A stretch of DNA of 64,000 nt from Silurus meridionalis (taxonomy: Eukaryota; Chordata; Actinopteri; Siluriformes; Siluridae): NCBI RefSeq assembly GCF_014805685.1, contig NC_060911.1:6853212-6917211 (forward strand), in the 5' to 3' direction. How positions within the stretch are numbered: position 1 is the first letter of the stretch; each line of letters begins with the position of its first letter. Positions 12,146 through 24,520 of the stretch are shown here, one piece after another. Below the pieces are notes generated by a model. That model did no database searches. It was not told where the DNA came from and worked only from the letters and a program-made list of their open reading frames with translations. A program made the translations under genes and the position numbers.

Positions 12146-12379
12146 CACGTTTACGCTAAAAAACAGGCTGAGTCGAGTCCGGCAATATCCGGCATGTTGC
12201 AGTATGATGAAACATCGGAAAATCAATTTAAAGCTATTTGTGGGCTACTGTGCTGGACATAGAGCTTTAATAACAAAAAAATACTAGTTTGTATAGTCAT
12301 ACAGACACACGGTTGGTCAACAATCATTCTCTGGTTTCCAACAGTTTTTTACAGCTGCCAAGCAATGCAAAGGATTTAC

Positions 12380-12381
<2 letters not shown>

Positions 12382-12439
<58 letters not shown>
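12382..12439. repeat. (TG)29 microsatellite
   Basis: A perfect TG array of 58 bp. Confidence 0.97.
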
Positions 12440-12440
<1 letters not shown>

Positions 12441-12540
12441 TTTTATCAAGTAAAGAAAAACAGTAAAGGAGCAATTTTAGTATCAGGTCAGGATTCATAC
12501 ATCCAACAATTGCGAGTCGCTAAAAGACAGAAGGCCGCAC

Positions 12541-12695
12541 GGGGGTGCCAATACTTTGTCAAAAATTTTGAATATGCAACGGAAACCGTTGGAAATCATG
12601 TTGAATACCAAATTATATTTGCATATTAATCAGCTGTTATACATAAGGCAAGAAGCTTGGGTCTCAAGTACAGGGGTGCCAATACTTATGCCTGC
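12541..12695. repeat. Repeated GGGGTGCCAATACTT motif, possible DNA-transposon end
   Basis: The 15-mer GGGGTGCCAATACTT occurs near 12541 and near 12674 in the same orientation. Similar strings occur at the ends of some fish Tc1-like elements, but I see no paired inverted end here. Confidence 0.35.
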
Positions 12696-12840
12696 ATCAT
12701 GATGCACATATTCACGGAGAATGCAAATTGCAAAATGGCCCTTGCTCCTTCATATGGTGTTTGATAGCAGATAATATTTTCTGAACGCAACCTTGGTGGA
12801 TCTTACGGCTCTTAAGAATTTGGCCTTCAATTTAACAAAA

Positions 12841-12860
12841 GTGTGTGTGTGTGTGTGTGT
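12841..12860. repeat. (GT)10 microsatellite
   Basis: A short perfect GT array. Confidence 0.92.
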
Positions 12861-14575
12861 TATTTTTCCTCTCCCCATGAAATTCAAAACACTAAACTAA
12901 CATTATATGGAATAATGGAACCTGATTCGCTCTTGTATATTATGCTGTAGAAAAGCGTTCTGAGACGATCCCAGAGTTCAAACTGAGCTTGAACTGAATT
13001 GTCAATAAAATCCACAGAGGAAAACAATCGTGCAAAATCTTCCGAAACATCTCAATTACCACTTCGAGTGTTCAGTCGGTTTCAAGGAAAATTCCTAATG
13101 TTGATCGATGCAAACGGCAAGTTTTCTTCCCGCTAGGTGACTTTTTCCCTTCACAGTTGCGCCTGCCTTTAACCGGAGCATCTATAAATATTGTATGTGA
13201 CACTCTGGTGGCTAAAAAATCAATCCTCTTTCTTTTTTTTCTTGAGTCAACTGTTATTAACTTTCCATTCTTCTTGCTTGTGTGTTCTGTTTTTTATTTT
13301 AATTTTTTTTCAACCAGTTAGCTCTTTTATTCCTATTATCTGCAGCCTGATTACATATCGACTTGCACGACTTATCAACACGATATCGGTGCTCACACTG
13401 AGATGGCACGGGGCGTTCGGTAAACGGAGAACAACGACGTGCAAGTCGTTATAAAAGAAATGATTTTTGCTTAGAGATGGACAGCATCAAACACCGAACG
13501 GCGTGTGTGGGCCGGTTTTCATGGCGAGGTTACTGTGAGGACTCCCTCGTTCCCTCTGCTCTCTTAGATGGTCTCCAATATAAACAGTGTGCAAGCTTTT
13601 TGACCTTGCAGTCGACACAGTGCCTCATTAAGCATTATTCGGCATGTATAAGTGTGTGTGTGTGTGTGTGTTGGGGGGCAATTGTTGCAACGATCTATTT
13701 ATAAAAAATTAGCATGAAGAGGAAAGACAGGGTTTTGAGGCTCACAGTCTCCAGTCCCGTTACCCCCCTCCAAACCCCCCTCCCCCCAATATACACAAGT
13801 TAAGATAGGTATTGATTTTTTCCTGTATGAGGAAAATGAAGAACAAAAGGAGGCAGCGGTAAACAAGATGTAATCCGGGGAATTAGAGTGGAAAGAGAAT
13901 TAAATTAGAATGGAAATTAGAATAGAAATATAAAAAAAAATAAAAAAAATTGGACAGCGTAGTTGAGGACGGGGTTATTATTTAGAGAACTCTATATATT
14001 TCTATAAACTGTGGACACGTGTGTCGAAGGCAACAACGCTGATCTGTCAGCAGTACTCAGCTCTTCAGGGCAACCCCTTATACACTGAGTACTGGTAGAT
14101 ATGAAAAGCAGCACAATTGTGTCGAATGAACAAAATCCGTTCAGTGCCATCTGTGCTTTCATCTTGATTCCAACTCTCCAAAATAATGTACATCAACAAC
14201 GAGCGCACAAATAAAATAAAAAAAATGCCTGCAATGTGTTGACTTGCAAGTTCATGCTGAAGGCTTCAGCAGTGCCAGTCACTTTGTTTAGCAAATGTCA
14301 GTTTGCATGGGAAGGAGCAGTTTTGGAGGAGTGGAGTTCCTGACGTGTTTTCTCTCAAGGCATATGAGCTCAATCTTCATTGATTTACTGCTACCTATGA
14401 CCAGTCTCTTCTGCCCACAATATACTGATTCCAAACATGACTTTTATATAAGAAAGCTCTCCCTCATACAGCTACTCTCATTCCATATGCCTCTAGAGAG
14501 AAAAAAAATGTAAAATAAAACATTCATTAACCACGTTATTCTGATTAATTTAAGTGGTGGATTCAGAGGTAGAGA
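12861..14575. other. Unique sequence, no gene seen
   Basis: It contains a short (GT)n at about 13651-13671 and a C-rich tract at 13763-13787, which is G-rich on the minus strand. I see no splice-flanked frame with recognisable protein similarity. The 87-codon frame at 13191-13454 is low-complexity and phenylalanine-rich, with no domain. Confidence 0.45.
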
Positions 14576-14579
14576 ACTG

Positions 14580-14696
14580 GGTGTGAGGTGGGAATTCACT
14601 CAAGAACCCAAGAGTGGCAGCTTCGCGATACCAGAGCTTGAGCCCCGACCTTCCAATCAGTTACCCAAAGTCTTTAACATTGAGCTACCACTTCCA
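14580..14696 (-). mobile_element. tRNA-derived SINE head
   Basis: Read on the minus strand, the segment starts GTGGTAGCTCAATGTTAAAG (a pol III A-box-like region, 14672-14691). It then carries GGTCGGGGCTCAAGCTC (a B-box-like region, 14634-14650) and runs into CGAAGCTGCCACTCTTGGGT. This is the layout of a tRNA-derived SINE common in teleosts. The spacing of A and B boxes is tRNA-like. It is not a tRNA gene, because the arms do not pair and the 3' part is SINE body. Confidence 0.75.
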
Positions 14697-14939
14697 GTAA
14701 ATTTGTGAAAATGATCAGTGCACTGTTAATGCACAAGTTAATGACTTTATATTTATGATTTTATGATTTATTATTATTTATGGTATTATCATTTATTATT
14801 TAATTGTCCTTGTTTTTATAGTTTTTTCATATTTTATAGCACTAGCACACTGACAAATTCCTTGTAGTTACAGCCCGTGATACTTGGCGATAAATATGAT
14901 TCTGAAAGATGGATAGATCAATTGAATTCATAGATGAAT

Positions 14940-15145
14940 GGTTAGATGGATGGACAGGTAAAAGGAGGATGGAACGATGGATGGATGGATGGATGGATGG
15001 ATGAACAGGTAAAAGGACGATGGATGGATGGATGGATGGATGGATGGATGGATGGATGGATACATGTAAAAGGACAATGGATAGATGGATGGATGGGCAG
15101 GTAAAAGGATGGATGGGCAGGTAAAAGGAGGGATGGATGGAAAGA
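14940..15145. repeat. GGAT tetranucleotide minisatellite with a repeated spacer
   Basis: Runs of GGAT units are interrupted by variants of a GGACAGGTAAAAGGA spacer, at about 14953, 15004, 15064, 15097 and 15117. So there is a higher-order unit above the tetranucleotide. The reverse strand reads as HPSIHPSI frames, which are not genes. Confidence 0.93.
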
Positions 15146-15379
15146 TCAAACATTTTACAGTCTATTTAACTATTCCCAAATAGAGCTTAGTATTCCTTCA
15201 TCTATACACCAAAAGTCTATTCAATTGTAAACCTATAGCAGGAGTTTAGCATGCTGGTTACTTTTTATATGAATAATTATATTTATCTATTCATTCATCC
15301 ATTTATTCTTGAATCCATCCATCCATCCAGCCAATTATGAATGTTTCCTATGTTTTCCTGCTATGGGCTAAGATGGCAA

Positions 15380-15590
15380 CAGGCTGAGAAGGTCAGCCCA
15401 GACTTCTCTTTATCCCTGGCCACAGATTACAGCTCTTCATCTGTGGGTAGTGACCGTAAAGAGTAAGGTTGAGTAAACGAGGTTTCTGTTACTAAGCTTA
15501 CTTTCTGCAATAGCCTGAGGAGCTCAATAATCTGGAATAGTACATTTAAAGTAGATCCTGAGGTGGTTCAGGTGTTTCTTTCATAATACA
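15380..15590 (+). mobile_element. Rearranged non-LTR retrotransposon fragment
   Basis: The part at 15425-15590 resembles the 3' end of a fish LINE reverse transcriptase gene in sense orientation: TGGGTAGTGACCG, then a GCCTGAGGAGCTCAATAATC stretch, then ATCCTGAGGTGGTTCAGGT, whose last part reads as L-R-W-F. The adjoining AGCCCAGACTTCTC stretch at about 15390-15435 resembles the same element in the opposite orientation. That would suggest an inverted join of the kind produced by twin priming. The frame is not open. Confidence 0.5.
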
Positions 15591-16007
15591 TCATATCACA
15601 ATAATGTCCTGTGATCATCTCTCACTCGAGCTAAATATAACAATTGCTTTTCGTTGAAATTCACCCATAAAGTCTCATCATCAGACCAGTCTAATAATGT
15701 GAATACACATCTTTTAAACAGATTCAATTACTAAATTTGCTTAGTGCTATCAGTCTTTATTATCTGATCAATTATATTCTAATTAAATCAAAGACGAAGA
15801 AAAAATGATATCAACTGAAAATGTTTCTGACAGGCATATATTAGAGCTGAAATCTTTCAGTGTAGCGCTAATAATGTGCTAAAAAATAAGTATATTTTTA
15901 ATATGGCTTCTCTAAGGTCCGTGTAAAATGCCTCCACATTGCGGAGGTTGCTGCTTCATCGGCTGGAAAACTGTTTAACCCTGTACTAATTAGACATATC
16001 AAACATA
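15591..16007. other. Unique AT-rich sequence, no feature seen
   Basis: I see no exon, RNA gene or repeat family that I can support. Confidence 0.5.
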
Positions 16008-16406
16008 CACTGTATAGACAAAGGTTTGCACACACTCGACCATTAGATTTGCTTTTTGAACATCCCATTTAATCCACATTTGCTTTTATAATAACCTCCA
16101 CACTTCTGGGAAGATGTTCCCACAAAGGTGTTAGTAAAGTCAGGTACTGATGTAAGGTGAGGAGGGTTGAGATCAGAGCCTTATAGAAGGCTACTCAAGG
16201 TCTTTCATGAAACGGACAATGCACAGGGGCTTGGTCATTCTGGAACAGGTTTGAGTTTTCTATTTCAAATGATTGGAAAATTTTATTCTACCAAATCTGA
16301 AGAAATCCTATGAAATTGTTGGCCTTCCGCATTGTGGTAAATGTTTGGGGAAGAACAGCATGTGGTAGGAAAAGCCAATTGTCCCAGTACATTTGTCCGT
16401 ATAGTA
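16008..16406 (-). mobile_element. Tc1/mariner-like remnant, family B
   Basis: The left end CACTGTATAGACAAAGG and right end TTTGTCCGTATAGT are inverted and flanked by TA. The interior follows the other family B copies in order, including GGGAAGATGTTCCCACAAAG near 16110 and a GTTTGGGGAAGAACAGC stretch near 16345. The transposase is reduced to scraps with no open frame. Confidence 0.75.
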
Positions 16407-16409
16407 TAT

Positions 16410-17912
16410 GCGGTAGAGAATGCATGAACTTGGTAAACAAAGCTTCGATTCAGTCAGACTTGTGAAAGCTATGAATTCCTGAACACATCCTTCTAACTGA
16501 AATTTACACAAGGTTACCAAACAATGAGCTTTGCACTGCAGCATAAATAATGAAAAACAGGCATAATCTGTTTAAAAAAAAAAAACCTATGCCGTTGACA
16601 AGCGTGAAACATACAGCGCTGGGATTTAAGGAAGTGTTAAAATGGAGCTTGACAAGGAGCGCTGAACTTTTAGAGCCCACCGTGAATTTAAGTGAGCCAC
16701 CCAGGCACACACTGTGGGTTCTGAAATATTAAACCCAAAAGGGCAGAACACATAACCTGAATTCAGATCACTCTGCTCCAGACTGCCCCAAGAACCATAG
16801 TTCAGCCTGTCGCAATTCCCTGAAACCTTTAAAGGGCACGTGGGCTGTGTGATCCATAAATAACCGGCGAGTCTTATCTTCGTTGAGGATGTGACTGCCA
16901 AACAGATGGATTCGGAAAAGCGTCTGGAGGAGCTCCTTAGAACCAAGCAAATATGTCAAAACTTCAGTGTTTCACCTTGAGCTGCGATACAGTTTCAAGG
17001 CTAAAAATTTCAATCATTTCAAGTGAAGAAAGAAAATGAGGGAGCGTGAGAGGGGGGGGGTGGGCAAGGGGAGACAGGAATAAAAATCGACCAACTGCAT
17101 TGGATTTGCCATGAAGTGAACATGATCATTTTATTTATGGTTTCGCTGTGTATAAATAGTGCAATGGTTCCTCCAAGGTTCATCTAATATATATGTAAAT
17201 ACGCCGAATTGAAAGCTACTGTATGTTGCACTTTAGCTTAAAAGTAATTGGTTTATTCCGAATCTCGCACCATGCCGTTCGAATTGAAGGAAAAACAAAA
17301 AAGTAAGGAAAAAAAACATTAAAATATTTTCTAATTCAAAACCCAATGCACCCGGAAAGACAGCAAGCGAGCAGGATATTAGCAACAAGCTGAAATATTG
17401 ATAAGACAGAACATCGAGCACAGGGGGGGTTTTGAGGCGAGAGTGAGACAGCCATCAGCAGATGCAGTGTCGTAAAAACGCAAACAGCCATTTTACACTT
17501 CCCCGCCAAGATCAATGCTTAATTTAGCAATCTCGCCAAAGAACGACGATTTCCTGAGAAAATGACACCACGAGACGTGTCGGCGTTAATAAACTGGATT
17601 CCAAACAACCCTGAGGAATTTGTGCGAATTTGTGACTGAGGAAAAAAAAAGTTTTGTTTTTGTGTGACGGAAAAAATGCTAAATTGTCCTGTCGATCGGT
17701 GTGTAAACAAGAACAGGACAAGTACGCTAAGTAAGTACGCTAATCAATGATGCTTGTGTTCTCTTGCTGGGTCCAGAATTCTATATATGAGGAAGAAGGA
17801 AAAAAGTGTTTCAAGTAGCTTTATATGGGGTTACTGGCTTTTGGGGTAATCTGGGAAATCAGGGTCATTTAAAACAAAACAAAAACTCTCAGCTAAGTGT
17901 ATATCATTGATT
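16410..17912. other. Unique sequence, no gene seen
   Basis: The longest frame, 106 codons on the minus strand at 16626-16946, has no recognisable domain and overlaps other frames in both directions. A G-rich tract lies at 17052-17071 (annotated separately). Confidence 0.45.
17052..17071 (+). other. G-quadruplex-type motif
   Basis: Nine G, then T, three G, CAA and four G. This can be read as four runs of at least three G with loops of 2, 1 and 3. Only the sequence pattern is seen. Confidence 0.6.
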
Positions 17913-17920
17913 TTGATTAT

Positions 17921-18705
17921 ATACAGTATTTTTCGGACTATAAGCCACTACTTTTTTCCTACATTTTGAACCCCGTGGCTTAAACAACGAAGCGGCTAAT
18001 TTATGAACTTTTCCTGGGTTTTTCCCGGTTTCACAAACTTCAAGCCAAAAAACTGAGCGACATAACATTAGACCAATGAAATTTCCGAACGGAAACGAAA
18101 AAAAAACGCACCTCACTTGTGTTCTGAGCTGCACGACATAGGGAGAAAAATTTTTTTTTTTTTTTTACGCACGACGCTGCCAAAAGAAACTCCCGAGAGA
18201 AATAGTTGTGAAAGGAAGGAGGAAGACAGTGAACAATGACTTTCTTGGTAGGCTACTGTTTAGATACAAGCCGTTGTAACACGTTGAGTCAGGTTGAAGG
18301 GAGAGCTCACTAACTCCAGTTACAACAGAAATCATATAAGCACAGACAGGTTTCCAAAACGCGTGCTTTTTTATTTTTCTTGGCAACAGCGTTACGGGTT
18401 AGTCAAAGAAACTTAGAAATGAGCATCAGAAAATAATAAGGACATATTCCTCGTCTTGCACACACACAGTAATACCGGAAAAATGCTGTGCCGATCTTTT
18501 CCCAAAATACCGCTACGCTCCTAAAGGAAGCGCAACATATTTCTCCCGTTACACCGTGTGTAATGTGTATTTCTTTAAAGCCTGTGTAAAGTACATTAGT
18601 GTAGACACAGCTTATACACAGGTGCTTATGTTAAAAATAAAAATATTTGTAAAATTCAGTTCGGCTTATATATGGGTGCGCTTTATAGTCCGGAAATTAC
18701 GGTAA
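17921..18705. mobile_element. Non-autonomous inverted-repeat DNA transposon with target duplication
   Basis: The left terminus TACAGTATTTTTCGGACTAT (17922-17941) and the right terminus ending CTTTATAGTCCGGAAATTAC are inverted copies with few mismatches. Subterminal AAGCCACT and GGCTTATA strings follow. TTGATTATA stands at 17913-17921 and again at 18706-18714, so the duplication is 8 or 9 bp depending on where the end is drawn. The length is 785 bp with no intact transposase. An 8-bp duplication would fit hAT; I do not assign a family. Confidence 0.8.
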
Positions 18706-20026
<1,321 letters not shown>

Positions 20027-20325
20027 GTAGCCATATAAACCCAAAAAACTCCACAAGATGAAATGTGCATCTTCCTGTGAACCCCGGCGAGTTCTCTTTT
20101 TTTATTTACATACTCAACTCACATGCTAGCCTCATCCAATCCACTCATCTTTTTCCTCTCATTTTTTTTCCTTTCTTTTTTTTTTTTTTTTTTAAATAAT
20201 GCTGAGAGAGCGGAAAGAGGAAAGAGTGTGGCCCCCTAAATGAAGCCCCTGCGATCCAAACGATCAAACATTTTTACAGCCACACAACTCTTCATATGAA
20301 AGAATTGTATTTTATCTGCCGTCTT

Positions 20326-20326
<1 letters not shown>

Positions 20327-20365
<39 letters not shown>
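20327..20365. repeat. (CA)8(TA)12 compound microsatellite
   Basis: A short CA array joined to TA. Confidence 0.95.
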
Positions 20366-20779
20366 TGACCATATTAAATGATTAAAGCCTGTATTTCCGG
20401 TGTGCGTTTTATTATGCGGTATTTATTTTTTATTAGAAAGAAAATGCCGAGCACACAAAGACAGACAAACTCAAGTTCTTTTTTTTAATAATACTACGGC
20501 GAAAAGGCATTAGTGAAAATAATTAGACGAGTTTAGAGAACACTCAGAGGCCCGTGCGGTATTAACAACTGCCCCTGAAATAGGAAATTAATTAACAGTG
20601 TCAGACCGGCTGAAATATCCTGACTGACAGAAAACTATTCTTATACATCTCTCCCTGTGAAGCCTGAGTTGTTCATGAAGAGACAACCATTAAAAATATG
20701 TAACAACATGAAGTGGTCAAAAGGCAAAGTGACAATGATCCGTCACGTGTCTTCTGCACAAAAGTTTAACTCCATACAG

Positions 20780-20882
<103 letters not shown>

Positions 20883-20991
20883 TCTAATAAACAGGGTGTG
20901 GAGATGGTGAGATTATTTAACATACCAGAAGGGGACAGTGTGCAGTATTATGAGCAAATCAAAAACCTGAGACTACCCTAACATCACTACT

Positions 20992-21113
20992 AGGAAGAAG
21001 GGAAGAAAATGACAAGAAAAGTGTAAGACAGGCAAAGGAAGGAAGGAAAAGACAGAGATAAAAAGGCAGAGAAAGGACTAAGGGAATGAAAGAAAAAGAA
21101 TGGACAGAAAGGA

Positions 21114-21190
<77 letters not shown>

Positions 21191-21470
21191 AGAAGAAGGA
21201 AGACAGAAATAATAAAATAGATAAAAGAAAAACAGACTCAATGGAGACAGCAAGAAAACTAGAAAGCAATTAAGAGAGGAAGAACAAGATGAAGGAAAGT
21301 GTGAAAAGAAAAAAAATACAGAGAAAGCAATTAAGATGAGAAACATGAGTAAAGGACAGTGAGAGTAAAGAAATGAGTGGGAGTGAGAACAGAAAGCAAG
21401 AAAGTAGAAAATGGCTGAGATGGAGAAGCAGGAGTGAGAATGAGATGTTTCTCCAGAGTTCTTTGAATGG
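20992..21470 (+). repeat. Polypurine tract with (GA)n core
   Basis: The plus strand is overwhelmingly A and G for about 470 bp, with a pure (GA)n core at about 21131-21188 and GAAA units just before it. The opposite strand gives a 176-codon frame rich in S, F and L. That frame is a consequence of composition, not a gene. Confidence 0.9.
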
Positions 21471-21603
21471 TTAATGGGTCTAACTACACTTTCTTGGACC
21501 TTCTGTAATAAAGAAAACACTACAGTATAGAACTAGAGAGGGTCCATGAGGGACAAGGAACACACTCTGCTCCGGTAGTCTGGTACGGTTTCTTTCTGGT
21601 TTA

Positions 21604-22262
21604 GACTTAGATACACTTTATTGATCTCGTGGGGGGGATACAAAAGCAGGGAAGGAAAAAAAAAAACCCTTAATTAAATAATTGTAACTAAAATAAATAC
21701 AATCTTGCAGATAATGCTACAGAAAAAAAACAGAAAAAAAATGAAACAGGCAAATTGTCAGTGTATGTGTGTGTGTGTAAAAATCACTGTAATGTAACAC
21801 ACTCACTGGTTCCACTCTGGAAAAAATAGAGACAGTTTACCAAACAGAGCTTCTTTATTTACTTTCATTTCCACACATTTGCGGTTCGGGACGCCTTTCC
21901 ATCTTGACGCCCACCGTTCAGCAACTCCTGGTTCCTGGTGCACCACCCCACAAAGCTGTCCAAAAGTCCTCTGTACTCTGATTCCTGCCCATCTCTAATA
22001 CACCCCACCACTGCAGAGCGATCAGAGAACTTCTGCAGGTGGCAGAACTCAGTTGTATTGGAAATCTGAAGTGTACAGGGTGAACAGGAATGGAGAAAGG
22101 ACAGTCCCCTCATGTGCTCCTGTGTTCCTAACCACCACATCAGGCAAGGAATTCCCCAACCTTACAAACAGGGGCTTACCTATCAGATAGTCAGCGATCC
22201 AGGATACAATGGACGTGCTGAATTCTACATCTCTCTAAAACCTGCTCTAGAACTTTAAAGAT
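21604..22262 (-). mobile_element. 5'-truncated CR1/L2-like LINE with reverse transcriptase fragment
   Basis: A reverse transcriptase core is visible on the minus strand. GTVLSPFLFTLYTSDF is encoded at 22108-22061, and one base out of frame downstream comes a 91-codon frame containing FCHLQKFSDRSAVVGCI and then EYRGLLDSFVGWC. In active elements the FSDR position is F-x-D-D, the metal-binding motif; here the second D is R (codon at 22018-22020). The element then loses frame. Its 3' end lies at about 21604-21640 (a GATCAATAAAGTGTATCTAA string on the minus strand), so coding remnant and tail agree in orientation. It is dead and truncated. Confidence 0.75.
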
Positions 22263-22773
22263 TCTGTGCGGCATAGACATCAAGCCAAAAAAGACTGGAA
22301 GGTTCTCATTATTGTCGGTCATCATTGTCGTCTGGGAGAACCTTACTTTTGCTTCATGAGGGCAGGAGAAGTGTTGCGACAGGAACTCAAGAGGGGGAAA
22401 ACGTGGAAAACGTCTCTTGCTCTGATTGGCTCAGACGAATCTCAAATCTTCGAACATTCACGCTCCGTAAATTCTCTCTCTCTCTATTGGGTGGCATGAA
22501 TGAAGACAAAAAGCAAACGTAACAAAAATGTGCCTTTTTTTTTTTTCATAAAGGTCTTCTTGTTTTCCAGCCTGCACTCAAAGTCCAAAGATCCAGTAAC
22601 ACAGAGATATCTTTCTGTCTGTCTCTCTTTTTTTTCTTTTTTATTCCTCTGTGTGGCTAAATCCATTCATAGCTCAGTGTGTGTCAGACTCGCATTATGA
22701 AAAATGTGTGTCGCTTTGGAGGTCAAGTTCTTCCACCAGCCTGTGAGGCCTTATCTCACATCATCACATCTAC

Positions 22774-22781
<8 letters not shown>

Positions 22782-22840
<59 letters not shown>

Positions 22841-22841
22841 A
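22782..22841. repeat. (AC)n(TA)n compound microsatellite
   Basis: About 48 bp of AC and about 12 bp of TA. Confidence 0.96.
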
Positions 22842-23570
22842 AACACACTGTATGATGACAAAAGTGTTGCCGGATGATTCTGCCTGAAGGAAACGGTTTG
22901 AAGCGAGGCAGAGAGACTGCTTCCCCTCGACTTTCTGCTTCACACTATATTTCCCTTGCGTCCTTTTCTGCAGTCTTCCACATGCACAATGTCTACCTCG
23001 ACCGCAGTAATCAGGCTCTTCCAGGAATAGGTGTGGGTATTGTGATTTAAGGCGGCGCCATGGTGGAACTGCCAGGGTCTGGATGCTTGGACAACGCCAC
23101 ACGCCCAAATCCTCCACCGCACAGAGCCTGGGCAATATCACTCAGACAGACAGTGACGAAGTGGACATGGAGGGGAATTGAGCTTGAACACGCCCGCCAG
23201 ATTCAACACCATGATCCGTGAACCACTAAGGAAGTTCCACACTTTCGGTATATTTGGGTTTGGCAAGTTTGTGCTGTCTAGGAAACAGATCTCTCGTCCA
23301 TTCATTCGAACTCGGGTGTGTACCGGACTATGGGGGATTCTTGATTTCCGTACGATTGGAAGATCTGACATAACTAAGGACTTGAGAACCTGAGCGGATT
23401 ATTTCCATACAGGCACAATGCCAAAGTATGTCAAGTTCTTAAATAGATTTAACTTCCTGGTACTTTGTGTTGGGTGTAAGCTTACCAAAATGATTATTTC
23501 GGTATTTTTGGTTATTGTATTCCTTTAACATCACGCCTTAAAGATCACTCTCCCTTGTTTTTTGTATTCA
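22842..23570. other. Unique sequence, moderately GC-rich, no gene assigned
   Basis: Open frames of 60-77 codons occur on both strands at 22940-23393 and overlap each other. None shows a domain or a convincing pair of splice sites. Confidence 0.4.
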
Positions 23571-23576
23571 AATATT

Positions 23577-23990
23577 AAAAGTATTGGGACACAAAACTTT
23601 TTCATCCATATGTGCTTCTTCCCCAAACTGTTACCACAAACTTAAAAGCACACAATTACACAGGATGTCTTTGGAGGTGTTGGTATAACATTTTTCCTTC
23701 ACTTGAACTAGGAGTCCCAAACCTGTTCATTACATGCTTTGGACTGGAAGCTTGCTGAACACTTTTGGGCTGAATTGGAACTCTTACTGCACCCCAGACC
23801 ACCTCACCTCACCCACCTACATCATTACCGGACTTTACTAACACCCTTGTAGCAGAATGAGCAAAAACCTCCACAAACACACTCCAACATCTAGTGAAAC
23901 ATCTTCTCAGAAGAGTGGTGGTTATTAAAACAGCAAAATTGGAATTAGATGTTCAATGATGGTCAAGTGTCCACAAACTTCTATCTATAG
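23577..23990 (+). mobile_element. Tc1/mariner-like remnant, family B
   Basis: It follows the family B order on the plus strand: AGTATTGGGACAC, CTTCTTCCCCAAACTGTTAC, then the decayed catalytic-domain part (a CTGAACACTTTTGGGCTGAA string). It ends at GTGTCCACAAACTTCTATCT. The left inverted end is weak. No open frame remains. Confidence 0.7.
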
Positions 23991-24465
23991 CTTTCATCCA
24001 TTTAACTGATCGTCAAAATGTGTGTCCTATCCAAAAAAATCCATTTGTAACATAATGCTGTAAAGAGTACATGAGGAACAGCAGCAAAAAAATATGATGT
24101 GCATTATAACTATACACCAACAAGCCAAAGAGAAGAACAAATGAAATGAACTATTTTGCAAACATGCCGCATGTAGATCCACTTAAAATGCGTCCAACCT
24201 GTTCCTATCTTTATTAATGACTTCACACTATCAAATGAACTAAATCTTCAAGACCAGCGTTCCGTCTACCAAGTCTTCTCTTACTCCCAGAGTGGAGCTT
24301 AATCTAAATTCAAATTAATTTATCACTCTCTGGCGCTAGCGGAATTCATTAGCCAAGCTTCAGGGACATTTTCCTGTTTAGCCATCTACTTTCGTGCTCA
24401 GTTGTAAGACATCTCATAATCCTGCTTTATGAATTATTCAAAAGTTTGCAGGGAAGATTACTCAC

Positions 24466-24520
24466 CCAAAGCCGCAGGGCCCAGCAGGCTGGCCAATAGG
24501 AGCATCCGAAGCGCCCACAT
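24466..24520 (-). CDS. Candidate first coding exon encoding a signal peptide
   Basis: On the minus strand an ATG at 24520 opens 18 codons plus one base and is followed directly by a consensus splice donor GTGAGT (24465-24460), giving a phase 1 exon of 55 coding bases. The translation MWALRMLLLASLLGPAAL has a short basic start, a leucine-rich core and small residues at the end, the form of a secretory signal peptide. An in-frame TAG stands 23 codons upstream with no other ATG between, and a G sits at -3, so this ATG is the natural start. The surroundings are more GC-rich than their flanks, with an ATTGGCCAAT palindrome about 35 bp upstream. First exons of this size and phase are common in genes for secreted proteins and receptors. 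The next exon is not recognised in 1-24459, so intron 1 may fill the left of the window. I cannot name the gene. A chance combination is possible. Confidence 0.45.

Noticed and set aside
13763..13787. G-quadruplex on the minus strand
   Set aside because: Only three runs of three or more G are separated properly (6, 6 and 6 with a lone GG), so the four-run pattern is not met.
14940..15145. CRISPR-like regular repeat with spacers
   Set aside because: The repeats are tetranucleotide runs and the spacers are variants of one another. The sequence is vertebrate, so a CRISPR array is excluded.
14842..15153. 103- and 73-codon minus-strand frames of HPSIHPS repeats
   Set aside because: They are the reverse strand of the GGAT minisatellite, not a repeat protein.
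20990..21520. 176-codon minus-strand frame, the longest in the window
   Set aside because: S/F/L-rich composition comes from the polypurine tract. It has no domain and no complex sequence outside the tract.
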